Of a DNA stretch of 64,000 nucleotides, positions 42,131 through 50,670 are shown piece by piece. Source of the DNA: Paenibacillus oleatilyticus (GTDB lineage: Bacteria > Bacillota > Bacilli > Paenibacillales > NBRC-103111). Under the pieces are notes generated by a model. It made no database searches and was not told the DNA's origin. It saw only the letters and a list, made by a program, of their open reading frames with translations. The stretch is from positions 124,001 through 188,000 of the forward strand of contig NZ_JAHNZO010000009.1 of NCBI RefSeq assembly GCF_018998565.1. Direction: 5' to 3'. Position 1 is the stretch's first letter; each line of letters opens with the position of its first letter. The translations under genes were made by a program, and so were the position numbers.

Positions 42131-43150
42131 ATGAGAAAACCGGTAAAGATCGGCCGAATTTCGCTAGCGCTGCTGTTCATCCTGATGATGGCGCTGCTAA
42201 CCGGCTGCGGACAAGAAATGATGGTGTTCGACCCGAAAGGGCCGATTGCCCAAGACCAGCGAGACCTGATCGTGATCTCGACCGTGCTTTGCCTTATCGT
42301 ATTGGTGCCCGTGCTGGTCATGACGGCGGTCATCGTATGGCGCTATCGCGACGCGAAAGGAAACAAGGCGGCCTACAAGCCGAATTGGGCGCACAGCACC
42401 AAGCTGGAGATGATCTGGTGGGGGATTCCGATCATCATCATCCTTATTCTAGGCGGCGTGACGGTAAAATATACGTATGCGTTGGAGCCTTCCAAGCCGA
42501 TTCAATCGGACCAGAAGCCGATTGTCGTTCAAGCGACGTCGTTGGATTGGAAATGGCTGTTTACTTATCCGGAGCAGGGAATTGCGACGGTGAACTATTT
42601 GCAAATTCCGAAGGGCGTTCCGATCAAGTTCGAATTGACGTCCGACGCTCCGATGAACTCCTTCTGGATCCCGCAGCTTGGCGGACAGATGTACACGATG
42701 TCCGGCATGGCGATGACCTTGTATCTGCAAGCGGACGAAGCTGGCAAATATTTCGGCACCGCCGCGAACTTCAGCGGGGAGCATTTTAACGATATGAAAT
42801 TTGACGTCCATGCGACGTCGCGGGAAGAGTTCGACAAGTGGGCCGCGGGAGTCAAAAAATCGGCAGGCCCGTTGACGCAAGCCGGCTATGACGCATTGGC
42901 CAAGCCAGGCCGCTCCGGCGAGCAGTTTTTCTCGTCGTTCCCGGATAACCTGTTCTACAACATCGTTACGAAATATGCGGTCGGCGGCTCGCACGGCGCT
43001 CATGGCGCTCACGGAGCGACATCCGGCGGCAGCGGCAACGAATCTGGCGGGAAGCAGGGCGCTGCAGTCAGCAGCAACAAGATGGAGGACGTAACCGCGG
43101 GCGAAGGCCACGGGGCTCATGGAGCGGTTCACAGCGCCTCCGGAAAATAA
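42131..43150 (+). CDS. qoxA: Quinol oxidase subunit II (lipoprotein)
   Basis: A 339-residue subunit II of a heme-copper quinol oxidase. It has a lipoprotein signal ending LLTGC, then two transmembrane helices (about 49-72 and 96-118) and a periplasmic cupredoxin domain with LDWKWLFTYPEQGIA and APMNSFWIPQLGGQMY. The CuA Cys ligands of cytochrome c oxidases are absent, as expected for quinol oxidases. The C terminus carries a His-rich HGAHGAHGA tail, longer than usual. Confidence 0.9.
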   Translation: MRKPVKIGRISLALLFILMMALLTGCGQEMMVFDPKGPIAQDQRDLIVISTVLCLIVLVPVLVMTAVIVWRYRDAKGNKAAYKPNWAHSTKLEMIWWGIPIIIILILGGVTVKYTYALEPSKPIQSDQKPIVVQATSLDWKWLFTYPEQGIATVNYLQIPKGVPIKFELTSDAPMNSFWIPQLGGQMYTMSGMAMTLYLQADEAGKYFGTAANFSGEHFNDMKFDVHATSREEFDKWAAGVKKSAGPLTQAGYDALAKPGRSGEQFFSSFPDNLFYNIVTKYAVGGSHGAHGAHGATSGGSGNESGGKQGAAVSSNKMEDVTAGEGHGAHGAVHSASGK

Positions 43151-43191
43151 CGCAACGCTTGATTTATTTTTAACAGAAAAGAGGCCCACTC

Positions 43192-45165
43192 ATGCTGGAT
43201 ACCATTAAACAATTCGCATCGGAGTTTTTCGTCACCGGGGATCCGCTAATTCTCGGGGCACAGGTAAGTATCGGGCTTGCGATGGTAGCCATCGTCTTCG
43301 TGCTTACGTTCTTCAAAAAATGGGGCTGGCTGTGGCGCGAATGGCTGACGACCGTCGACCATAAGCGCATCGGCATCATGTATATTATTTGCTCCATTCT
43401 GATGCTGTTCCGCGGCGGTGTCGACGCACTGCTCATGCGGCTGCAGCTGGCGATGCCCGGCGTCGAATTTCTGCAGGCGGATCACTATAACGCCATCTTC
43501 ACGACGCACGGCGTCATCATGATTCTGTTCATGGCGATGCCGCTCATGTTCGGTCTGTTTAATGTCGTCGTTCCGCTGCAAATCGGCGCGCGCGACGTTG
43601 CCTTTCCGTTTTTGAACTCGCTCAGCTTCTGGCTGTTCTTTTTCGGTGCCATGCTGTTCAACCTTTCGTTCGTCATCGGCGGTTCGCCGGATGCGGGCTG
43701 GCTGGCATCCCCGCCGCTTTCCGAGCTGTCCCACAGCCCGGGCGTCGGTCAAAACTTCTACATCTGGGGCATTCAGATCTCGGGGATCGGGAGCTTGGCG
43801 ACGGGGATCAACTTTATCGTTACGATTCTCAAAATGCGCGCGCCCGGCATGAAGCTGATGAAAATGCCGATGTTTTCCTGGTCGGTGTTGTCCAGCTGTA
43901 TCATGATCATTTTCGCGTTCCCGATTTTGACCGTTACGTTGTTCCTGCTGTTCCTTGACCGTTTTGCGGGCGCGCATTTCTTCACGCTCGACGGCGGCGG
44001 CAACCCGATGATGTATATCAACTTGATCTGGATGTGGGGCCACCCCGAAGTGTATATCGTCGTCGTGCCGGCGTTCGGCATTTTCTCCGAGGTGGTTGCG
44101 ACCTTCTCCAGGAAAAAGCTGTTCGGCTATTCTTCGATGGTATTCGCCATGATCGGGATCAGCGTGCTTTCGTTCTTTACTTGGGTCCATCACTTCTTCA
44201 CCATGGGCTCCGGCGCGGATGTCAATGCGTTCTTCGCGATAACAACCATGCTGATCGCGATACCGACCGGGGTCAAGGTGTTCAACTGGCTGTTTACGAT
44301 GTTCCGCGGCCGAATCCGGTTTACGACACCGATGATGTGGGCGGTCGCGTTCATTCCGTGCTTCGTCATCGGCGGGATGACCGGGGTGCTGTTGTCCGTT
44401 GCTCCGGCTGACTTCCAATTTCACAACAGCTACTTCCTGATTGCGCACTTCCACCAAGTGCTGATCGGCGGCGTCGTATTCGGATACTTTGCAGGTCTTT
44501 ACTACTGGTGGCCGAAAATGTTCGGCTTCAAGCTGAACGAGCGTCTCGGCAAATGGGCGTTCTGGTTCTGGAACATCGGTTTCTACGTGTGCTTCATGCC
44601 GCAATATTTCCTCGGACTGGACGGCATGACGCGCCGTACGTATACGTACGATTTTGACATGGGCTGGGGACCGCTCAACCTCGTTTCGACGATCGGCGGC
44701 TTCCTGATGGGGATTGCGTTCATTTTCCAAGTATGGCAGATCGCTTACAGCATCAAAAATCATGAGAAAGACACGACAGGCGACGCCTGGGACGGACGCA
44801 CGCTCGAATGGACGATTCCTTCGCCGGCGCCGATGTATAACTTCGCTATTACGCCGACCGTGCAGGAAACGGACGATTGGTGGGAGCGGAAGCAGAAAGG
44901 CGAGAAGCCGCTCGCTCCGATTCCGGATGCGAAGCTGGAGCCGATCCATATGCCGAAAAACTCGGCGATTCCGTTCATCAAGTCCGCGCTCTGGTTCTTC
45001 GCCGGGTTTGGGTTCGTATGGAACTGGATGTGGCTGACGATTCCGGCGCTTGTCGGCATCGCGATCTGCATGCTGGCGCGTTCGTTCTCGTACGATACCG
45101 ATTATTACATTCCGGTCGATGAAGTGAAGCGCACAGAGCAACTGGCAAGGGGGGCAAAAGCTTAA
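43192..45165 (+). CDS. qoxB: Quinol oxidase subunit I
   Basis: A 657-residue heme-copper oxidase subunit I with about 15 transmembrane helices. The CuB/Tyr element WGHPEVYIVVVP is present, as are the CuB His pair in FTWVHHFFTMG and the heme His pair in YFLIAHFHQVLIGG. It forms the catalytic centre that reduces oxygen to water with proton pumping. The stop overlaps qoxC by one base. Confidence 0.95.
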   Translation: MLDTIKQFASEFFVTGDPLILGAQVSIGLAMVAIVFVLTFFKKWGWLWREWLTTVDHKRIGIMYIICSILMLFRGGVDALLMRLQLAMPGVEFLQADHYNAIFTTHGVIMILFMAMPLMFGLFNVVVPLQIGARDVAFPFLNSLSFWLFFFGAMLFNLSFVIGGSPDAGWLASPPLSELSHSPGVGQNFYIWGIQISGIGSLATGINFIVTILKMRAPGMKLMKMPMFSWSVLSSCIMIIFAFPILTVTLFLLFLDRFAGAHFFTLDGGGNPMMYINLIWMWGHPEVYIVVVPAFGIFSEVVATFSRKKLFGYSSMVFAMIGISVLSFFTWVHHFFTMGSGADVNAFFAITTMLIAIPTGVKVFNWLFTMFRGRIRFTTPMMWAVAFIPCFVIGGMTGVLLSVAPADFQFHNSYFLIAHFHQVLIGGVVFGYFAGLYYWWPKMFGFKLNERLGKWAFWFWNIGFYVCFMPQYFLGLDGMTRRTYTYDFDMGWGPLNLVSTIGGFLMGIAFIFQVWQIAYSIKNHEKDTTGDAWDGRTLEWTIPSPAPMYNFAITPTVQETDDWWERKQKGEKPLAPIPDAKLEPIHMPKNSAIPFIKSALWFFAGFGFVWNWMWLTIPALVGIAICMLARSFSYDTDYYIPVDEVKRTEQLARGAKA

Positions 45166-45776
45166 TGGCACATACAGCGGCAAATCACGGACACGACGCT
45201 CACGACCACGATCATCACGATCAAGAGTCGCTGAAGACGTTCGGCTTTTGGCTCTTTCTGATTACGGACGTTATTTTATTCGGCACATTGTTTGCTACCT
45301 ATATCGTTCTTCGCGGCAATACGAATGCGGGACCGACGCCCGAGGAACTGTTTCAAATGCCCGGCATTATTGCCGAAACGTTCATCCTGCTGACAAGCAG
45401 CTTTACGAGCGGGATTGCGGTGCTTGCGATGCATCGCGGCAACAAGCAGCAACTGATCGGCTGGCTTGCGGTCACCGCGCTGCTCGGCGCGGCGTTCATC
45501 GCGCTGGAAGTGACGGAGTTCGTGCATATGGTGCACGAGGGCGCGACGATTTCCACCAGCGCTTTTCTATCCGCGTTCTTCACGTTGGTAGGGACGCACG
45601 GTTTGCACGTTTCGCTTGGCTTGGTATGGATGATCGGGCTCATGCTTCAGCTCCGCAAACGCGGCATTAATCCCGTCACCAAGCGCAAAGTGGAAAATCT
45701 CAGCCTGTACTGGCACTTTCTTGACGTCGTCTGGATTTTCGTCCTCACGGTCGTCTACTTGATGGGGGTGATGTAA
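45165..45776 (+). CDS. qoxC: Quinol oxidase subunit III
   Basis: A 203-residue subunit III with five predicted membrane helices. It opens with a His/Asp-rich cytoplasmic head (HGHDAHDHDHHD). The rest matches CyoC/QoxC: FWLFLITDVILFGTLFATY, THGLHVSLGLVW, and a final YWHFLDVVWIFV. Confidence 0.92.
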   Translation: MAHTAANHGHDAHDHDHHDQESLKTFGFWLFLITDVILFGTLFATYIVLRGNTNAGPTPEELFQMPGIIAETFILLTSSFTSGIAVLAMHRGNKQQLIGWLAVTALLGAAFIALEVTEFVHMVHEGATISTSAFLSAFFTLVGTHGLHVSLGLVWMIGLMLQLRKRGINPVTKRKVENLSLYWHFLDVVWIFVLTVVYLMGVM

Positions 45777-45777
45777 G

Positions 45778-46110
45778 ATGGGGAACTCGCATGGAGCTTC
45801 TTCGCATGACCAGCACGGCTCCCATGGCTCGCTGAAGTCTTATACGATCGGGTTCGTGCTTTCGATCATCTTGACGATCATTCCGATTACGATCGTATTG
45901 AACAGCATGCTGAGCAAGACGGCGACGTTGATCGTGATTCTTGCGATGGCTATTCTTCAGTTCGTCGTGCAGCTCGTCTTCTTCATGCACCTGCGCGAAG
46001 GCGAGAATGCCCGCTGGAACATGATGGCGCTGCTGCTTGGCATGATTATTCTGTTGACCATCGTAGCAGGCTCGATCTGGATTATGACTTACAATGCGGT
46101 AGCGCATTGA
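45778..46110 (+). CDS. qoxD: Quinol oxidase subunit IV
   Basis: A 110-residue subunit IV with three membrane helices and the family motif LQFVVQLVFFMHL. The N terminus is again His/Ser-rich (SHGASSHDQHGSHGS). It starts one base after qoxC and completes the operon. Confidence 0.9.
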   Translation: MGNSHGASSHDQHGSHGSLKSYTIGFVLSIILTIIPITIVLNSMLSKTATLIVILAMAILQFVVQLVFFMHLREGENARWNMMALLLGMIILLTIVAGSIWIMTYNAVAH

Positions 46111-46113
46111 TGT

Positions 46114-46171
46114 GAGGGGCGAGAAATCGCCCCTCAGAGCTGTCGAGAAATTCGCGACAGCTCTTTTTTAT
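46114..46171 (+). terminator. Double hairpin terminator of qoxABCD
   Basis: GAGGGGCGA with TCGCCCCTC (46114-46135) is followed at once by AGAGCTGTCG with CGACAGCTCT (46136-46164) and a run of T residues. Confidence 0.85.
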
Positions 46172-46246
46172 TTTCATTATATTTAATGAAGACACAACAT
46201 TAATATAATGCAATATGCAAGGTTCATAGGAACGGACGTTGATATA

Positions 46247-46288
46247 AAACAAAAGGAAACCCGATGTCTTTGAATAAGACACCGGGCT
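46247..46288 (-). terminator. Terminator of the secreted-protein gene
   Basis: On the minus strand, CCCGGTGTCTT pairs with AAGACATCGGG (46262-46288) and runs into TTTCCTTTTGTTTT. It matches the end of the convergent gene at 46336. Confidence 0.7.
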
Positions 46289-46335
46289 TCTCAACACGCT
46301 GAGCACCTGTAAGGTGCCGATCAATTGAAATCTAA

Positions 46336-46794
46336 TTACAAAGTGGACACGCTGCCGTTAATGTAAATAGGGAACTTTGTATAGGTGGTATACATAATAT
46401 AATAGGATCCCGGGCCAAGATTAAAATCTCGGGATTGAGGAGCAGTTCCGAATACTCCGGAAAACATCCCCGCAATGGATCCGTCAGACCTCATGATATA
46501 ATACGAAGAATTAATTAGGCCGTTGTCCTGCGGATTCTGAGGGCGCTGCACAACTTGGAGTCTTACAGTTTGACTAGAGCCTAGGTAAAAACTTCCGCTT
46601 GAGGCGCGTGTATCATGCCAGGAACCGTCCTCAATGGCACTGACGTTGAAACTATAGATGTAAGTACTGAGCTGGCTAGCAGTTTGCTCAACATTTTGTG
46701 CTTGGGTTGGAACTACATCACTTGCGAAAATGGATTGTGGAGTCGTTAAAGCAGCACAAATAGATAATACGGCTAATGCTTTGATCGTTTTCAT
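46336..46794 (-). CDS. Small secreted protein of unknown function
   Basis: A 152-residue protein with a signal peptide (residues 1-25, ending SIFAS) and a mature part rich in Ser, Tyr and Gly, probably a beta sandwich: SSGSFYLGSSQTVRLQV and GPGSYYIMYTTYTKFPIYI. The gene and the flanks are clearly more AT-rich than the neighbours, suggesting acquisition. A strong ribosome binding site (GGAGGCG) precedes the ATG. No family was recognised. Confidence 0.75.
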   Translation of the reverse strand: MKTIKALAVLSICAALTTPQSIFASDVVPTQAQNVEQTASQLSTYIYSFNVSAIEDGSWHDTRASSGSFYLGSSQTVRLQVVQRPQNPQDNGLINSSYYIMRSDGSIAGMFSGVFGTAPQSRDFNLGPGSYYIMYTTYTKFPIYINGSVSTL

Positions 46795-46983
46795 TTTTAC
46801 GCCTCCATTTATGAGTTCTATGAGATCTGGCCAGATGCTCTACCAAAATATAACATAAAAATTAAATTAATTCAATTAAATGTTAATATTATGTATTAAA
46901 TGTATATTATGACTGAGTGATTCTACTAAAATGTAAAAGACCGCCCTCCAAAGACAGCGGTCATTATTTCAATAACATTCGTT
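46795..46983. other. AT-rich intergenic stretch with a terminator
   Basis: It holds the likely promoter of the secreted-protein gene (AT-rich, no clear hexamers) and a minus-strand terminator: GACCGC with GCGGTC (46939-46962) followed on that strand by TTTTACAT. The terminator ends the gene at 46984. Confidence 0.6.
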
Positions 46984-47340
46984 TCAATCCCGCATCATGA
47001 TAAACGCCTGCGGAATAACGAGCCAGAAGCCTGACATCGGCATGAAAAAGACACCAACGAGACAAAGCCCAAGCATGTAGACGCCGATAAATTTCGGGAT
47101 TTCCATTTTTTTGACTTGGGTCAGCCAGCGGATCAGTCCGGCCAGCATAAACAGCAGGGCGCCGAATAACAGGAACCAGAACGCCGAACCCCGGTCGTAA
47201 TGAGGATCAATGCTGTTAAATAGTCCGCTCCGTCCGATATCCACGAGCGGCTGCCAATAGACGAAAATGCCGACTACCGTATGCAGTACCGCCGTCCAAG
47301 CAAGCATCATGCCCGAATACAATTTAAGTTTGGCTGCCAT
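46984..47340 (-). CDS. DUF6463-type membrane protein
   Basis: A 118-residue protein with four predicted membrane helices. The pattern FVYWQPLVDIGRSGLFNSI followed by AFWFLLFGALLFMLAGL resembles the DUF6463 family. It starts at ATG 47340, overlapping the end of the next upstream gene by 17 bases. Function unknown. Confidence 0.7.
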   Translation of the reverse strand: MAAKLKLYSGMMLAWTAVLHTVVGIFVYWQPLVDIGRSGLFNSIDPHYDRGSAFWFLLFGALLFMLAGLIRWLTQVKKMEIPKFIGVYMLGLCLVGVFFMPMSGFWLVIPQAFIMMRD

Positions 47341-47914
47341 AAACAACTCGCTCCTTTTCCGCATTGGTTTTGATCGCCCTGAGCAGACCTCGCCGGATCA
47401 AGGCGCTGCCGGGATAGATCAGCAGCCAGTACAGCCCGAATTTCAGCCGCACCGCCCTGTCCTGCGTTTGAATCCGCGTCTCGGTGAAGACCTTCATCGT
47501 TCCGTTCGGCTGCTCCCGCACTTGGAAATTCATGACCGCCTTCGCATGACGAAGGGAGTCATAATCGATAAAAGCCTGTGCCGAATCCAAGCGGATCGGC
47601 TCGTTACCGACCGGTCTCCAGAATGGGCCGACTACGCCGACCAAAAGCTCCAGCCCTTCGGTTTCTTCCAGCAGCATAAATCCATAGCGCATCATTCGCT
47701 TTATAAACGGTTCGTCGCCACCCGAAGCCCCTGTTTTCACTTTGCCGGCCAGCCAGGCCGGAAGCATCCGAATGCCGAACAGCAGGCGCAGCACGGGAAT
47801 ATCCCCGTATTTTACTTCGCGAATCGCACGATAGACCGCATCCCTCGGCGCGCGGACGTCGATCGAATGCTTTTCGTGGTAGTGGTAGACCGGCAAGTAG
47901 CGATCGAGCAGCAT
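47324..47914 (-). CDS. SRPBCC-like protein
   Basis: A 196-residue protein with an opening IDVRAPRDAVYRAIREV typical of helix-grip (SRPBCC) proteins and a closing WLLIYPGSALIRRGLLRAIK. ATG 47914 follows GAGGAGG. It is coupled to the DUF6463 gene by overlap. Function unknown. Confidence 0.65.
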   Translation of the reverse strand: MLLDRYLPVYHYHEKHSIDVRAPRDAVYRAIREVKYGDIPVLRLLFGIRMLPAWLAGKVKTGASGGDEPFIKRMMRYGFMLLEETEGLELLVGVVGPFWRPVGNEPIRLDSAQAFIDYDSLRHAKAVMNFQVREQPNGTMKVFTETRIQTQDRAVRLKFGLYWLLIYPGSALIRRGLLRAIKTNAEKERVVYGSQT

Positions 47915-47971
47915 GGGCAATTCCTCCTCGTATCAAGCTCTAAAGCTTCGGGCGGCAGACTGTGCTATAGC

Positions 47972-48211
47972 TCAATCGGAAATGTCGATCACACCGCGGG
48001 AACGGCTGGGGGGTGATTTTTTATCGGCTGCCTCCGATGGTTCCTTCGTCCGGTCGATTGCGGCGTCGAGTAGGCTGCGAAGGCCGAGTAGGGCTTCTCT
48101 GCGGGAAGCGAGAAAATGGCCGCGCGCCCCGGCGGGAATGAATTCGGAAATCAACGTTTCTTGCGCCTCCGACAAGCTTTCCAGCAATCTTGTTACCTTA
48201 TCGGCTCTCAT
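47972..48211 (-). CDS. Small hypothetical protein of 79 residues
   Basis: It begins at ATG 48211, inside the end of the ArsA-like gene. It is charged and helical (LLESLSEAQETLISEFI) with an alanine-rich middle. No family recognised; translational coupling to the ATPase suggests a partner. Confidence 0.55.
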   Translation of the reverse strand: MRADKVTRLLESLSEAQETLISEFIPAGARGHFLASRREALLGLRSLLDAAIDRTKEPSEAADKKSPPSRSRGVIDISD

Positions 48212-49409
48212 CGTTCTCCTCCTTTTTGGGTTCTTGCGGCAGCTCTCTTTCGCCGAAGCGGATCGACAGCTTCTGCTCCGTAAACCGGGCGCCGGCAATC
48301 GGACGGCCGAGCAGGATGCGCGGCAGCACCACTTTGCGTTTGTAAGGGCCCGCTTGGACGGTCAGTTCGTCACCTTTCTGGCTCAGCGACAAGTCGCTTT
48401 TGTCTATAAAAGGCAGCGTCAGATCCAGAAAGTAATCGTCCTCCTTGCGGATGTCCTGCACCTTCCCCAAGTGGAGCACTTCCGAGACATTGCGGCCGCC
48501 AAAAGCGGCTTCGCCCATTTGAGCCAGCAGCGGCAGGCCATGCACTTCGGATTTCATCAGCGGGATGCGGAAGATCGGCAGCGGGCTGAAGCAGTCGCGA
48601 ATTTCTTCTTCATATTTATTTTGAGCCGCCCGCCATCCGGCCCAATAACCGGTTGCGGCTTCCTCCGGCAGCACGCGGTTGACGACTACCGCATCGGTAT
48701 TGAAGCCGAACAAGTTCAAATAGGTGAACGCCCTCCGCGCCTCGGAGATAACCATTTTCTCCGGGTTAAGCACCATGCGGATGGAGGTCGTCTCCGAATC
48801 GAGAATCAGGCTTTGCAGCAGCTCCAGTTCGCGGGCGAGCGACTCGATGCTGTTCATGACGTTATCGTCGGGCAGCTCCAGCCCGCCTGTGACGATTTTG
48901 GCGACGGGACGCACTAGCTTTACTAACCGGCGCTCGTACGGGAAAATTTTGTCCATCCACCAGCCGAGCACGTTCGGGTAGCTGAGCAGCCGGAGCGTCT
49001 CTCCGGTCGGCGCGCAATCGACGACGATGACGTCATAGTTGCCGCTGGCAGCATGGCGTTTGATTTCCAGCAGGCTGAACAGCTCTTCCATGCCGGGAAA
49101 CACCAGCATTTCCTCGGTCGTTACGTCGCTAAGATCGGCCCAGTTCATCAAGCCGGCCAACCAGCCTTGGACTGCACCCCAGTGCCTTTCCGTCTCGCGC
49201 AAACTGTCGACTTCTTGCCCCCATAAACGTTCGGTAATGGGAACGGGGCTGCTGCCTAGCGGCTGATCGAACGAATCGGATAAACTGTGAGCCGCATCCG
49301 TACTCATCACAAGCGTGCGAAGCCCTTGCGCCGCAAGCGTAACGCCCGTCGCCGCAGCGACGCTCGTTTTGCCAACGCCGCCTTTCCCGGTATATAGAAT
49401 GATTCTCAT
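48198..49409 (-). CDS. ArsA/GET3-like ATPase
   Basis: A 403-residue P-loop ATPase with the deviant Walker A GKGGVGKTSVAAATG, the switch DAAHSLSDSFD, and DCAPTGETLRLL. It is a single-domain form with a beta-rich C-terminal extension (KRKVVLPRILLGRPI). Families include arsenite-pump ATPases and tail-anchor chaperones. No arsenic genes are nearby, so arsenic resistance is not indicated. It is preceded by a MarR-type operator. Confidence 0.85.
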   Translation of the reverse strand: MRIILYTGKGGVGKTSVAAATGVTLAAQGLRTLVMSTDAAHSLSDSFDQPLGSSPVPITERLWGQEVDSLRETERHWGAVQGWLAGLMNWADLSDVTTEEMLVFPGMEELFSLLEIKRHAASGNYDVIVVDCAPTGETLRLLSYPNVLGWWMDKIFPYERRLVKLVRPVAKIVTGGLELPDDNVMNSIESLARELELLQSLILDSETTSIRMVLNPEKMVISEARRAFTYLNLFGFNTDAVVVNRVLPEEAATGYWAGWRAAQNKYEEEIRDCFSPLPIFRIPLMKSEVHGLPLLAQMGEAAFGGRNVSEVLHLGKVQDIRKEDDYFLDLTLPFIDKSDLSLSQKGDELTVQAGPYKRKVVLPRILLGRPIAGARFTEQKLSIRFGERELPQEPKKEENDESR

Positions 49410-49422
49410 CGTATCCCTCCAT

Positions 49423-49441
49423 TTAGTACGATTTCGTAGTA
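49423..49441. promoter_or_regulatory. MarR-type operator before the ArsA-like gene
   Basis: TTAGTACGATTTCGTAGTA is a near-palindrome lying 14-32 bases upstream of the ATPase start. The same sequence in inverse orientation occurs at 50026-50045 before the MarR gene. Confidence 0.65.
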
Positions 49442-49478
49442 TTTGTTTAAAAAAATAGGGGCTGCGGTTCGACCGAAT

Positions 49479-49955
49479 TTAATCGTCTATCCGGATTTTC
49501 CGGACGATTCGATCGGACGACACGCTGTCTTTATCTTCTTTGTGCTGCAGCGCTTTGCCTACTTTGACCGCCAGTGTCAGAAACTGCTGCAGCTCCTCCG
49601 GGGAGAGAGCCGCCTGTACGCGGGCAAACATGTTTTCCATCATGGCTTTCGCCTGACCTGCCAGCTTGCGGCCTTCGTCGGACAGCCTGACCAGAATGAT
49701 GCGCTGATCTTTGTCGGATTGATTGCGTTCGGCAAGACCTTTGCGGACCAGACGTTTCGTCAGGCTTGTCACCGTGCTGAGCGGCGCTCCCAGTTCCGCG
49801 GCCAACTCCGACATAGTCAGCTCGCCGCGATATTCGAGGAACATGAGCGCGGAAATTTCGGAGCGATTCAGCGTTTGCTCCAGCTCGGCCGCCTCCGCCA
49901 TCAAGGTCATGGGCCGGAGACCGTGTTTGAAAAATAGCTCCAGCATCTGCTCCAT
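49479..49955 (-). CDS. MarR-family regulator
   Basis: A winged-helix regulator of about 158 residues: LTMSELAAELGAPLSTVTSLTKRL is the recognition HTH and DKDQRIILVRLSDEGRKL the wing. The start is unclear: GGAGG immediately before ATG 49967 is too close, so ATG 49955 or TTG 49958 is favoured. The operator pair suggests it represses itself and the ArsA-like operon downstream. Confidence 0.85.
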   Translation of the reverse strand: MEQMLELFFKHGLRPMTLMAEAAELEQTLNRSEISALMFLEYRGELTMSELAAELGAPLSTVTSLTKRLVRKGLAERNQSDKDQRIILVRLSDEGRKLAGQAKAMMENMFARVQAALSPEELQQFLTLAVKVGKALQHKEDKDSVSSDRIVRKIRIDD

Positions 49956-50025
49956 CAACGGCTGCATCCTCCAATGTACTGCGATAGTCATTTGCTACGA
50001 TATGGAATTAATTTACGATTTCATC

Positions 50026-50045
50026 TTACTACGATTTCGTACTAA
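50026..50045. promoter_or_regulatory. MarR-type operator upstream of the marR gene
   Basis: TTACTACGATTTCGTACTAA. Further half-sites (TTTACGATTTCAT and GCTACGATATG) lie between it and the gene, so several dimers could bind. Confidence 0.6.
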
Positions 50046-50126
50046 TGACAAGAGGGAGGTTTATGTTTGGGTGAAAATGAAGCGGGGGAGAAGCCAGTCG
50101 ATGGCGGAGTACAGCGGTTCGGCAGG

Positions 50127-50162
50127 AAAAAAAAGAAATAGCGCCCCGTATTTCGGGGCGTT
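50127..50162 (-). terminator. Terminator of the lrp-type gene
   Basis: On the minus strand CGCCCCG-aaata-CGGGGCG (50142-50160) is followed by CTATTTC and a long T run. Confidence 0.75.
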
Positions 50163-50178
50163 ACTGGCAATGCAACTT

Positions 50179-50595
50179 CTATTTTACTTTTCCGATGGCC
50201 AGGTTGACCTTGTAGTTGCCGTACTGGAGAATTGCATCCAGCAAACCGTTCAATGCGGCTGGGTCGGACACCGCGGCTTTAACCGTGTAGCACCCTTCGC
50301 CGCTGACTCGGTAAGCTTCGAGCACCGCCTCTTGTTCCTGAATAAAGCTCTCGAAGCCGCTATGATTCGTTGATTTCATAAATACCGTGATGAAGGCAAG
50401 AACGGAGCGGCCCATTTTTTCCTCGTTCACCTGAACGGTGTAGGCTTGAATGATTCCCAGATCCTCCAGCCGCTTGATCCGGTTTCCGACCGCTTGCCCC
50501 GACAAAAATACGTTTTCCCCGATCTCCTTCCACTGGATACGGGCATTTTGCCGGAGAAGGCGGATAATCTCAATATCGGTTTGATCCAGTTCCAT
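50179..50595 (-). CDS. Lrp/AsnC-family regulator
   Basis: A 138-residue regulator starting at ATG 50595 (longer upstream reading has no match). N-terminal HTH: DQTDIEIIRLLRQNARIQWKEIG, then QAVGNRIKRLEDLGII; C-terminal RAM domain with YRVSGEGCYTVKAAV. It usually senses an amino acid. No operon partner; it lies tail-to-tail with nothing. Confidence 0.85.
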   Translation of the reverse strand: MELDQTDIEIIRLLRQNARIQWKEIGENVFLSGQAVGNRIKRLEDLGIIQAYTVQVNEEKMGRSVLAFITVFMKSTNHSGFESFIQEQEAVLEAYRVSGEGCYTVKAAVSDPAALNGLLDAILQYGNYKVNLAIGKVK

Positions 50596-50670
50596 GAATA
50601 CACCTACTTGTATGGAAAATTGCTCAAACCGATTGTACCGTGTCCGCGCGCCGGAAACAAGCTTCAACTG

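Noticed and set aside
43246..45183. Minus-strand open frame of about 645 codons
   Set aside because: It is the mirror of qoxB, rich in His, Arg and Asp with no domain; the plus-strand gene is unambiguous.
48198..49409. Arsenic resistance operon
   Set aside because: The ATPase is ArsA-like, but no arsB, arsC, arsD or ArsR gene is nearby; neighbours are SRPBCC and DUF6463 proteins under a MarR-type operator.
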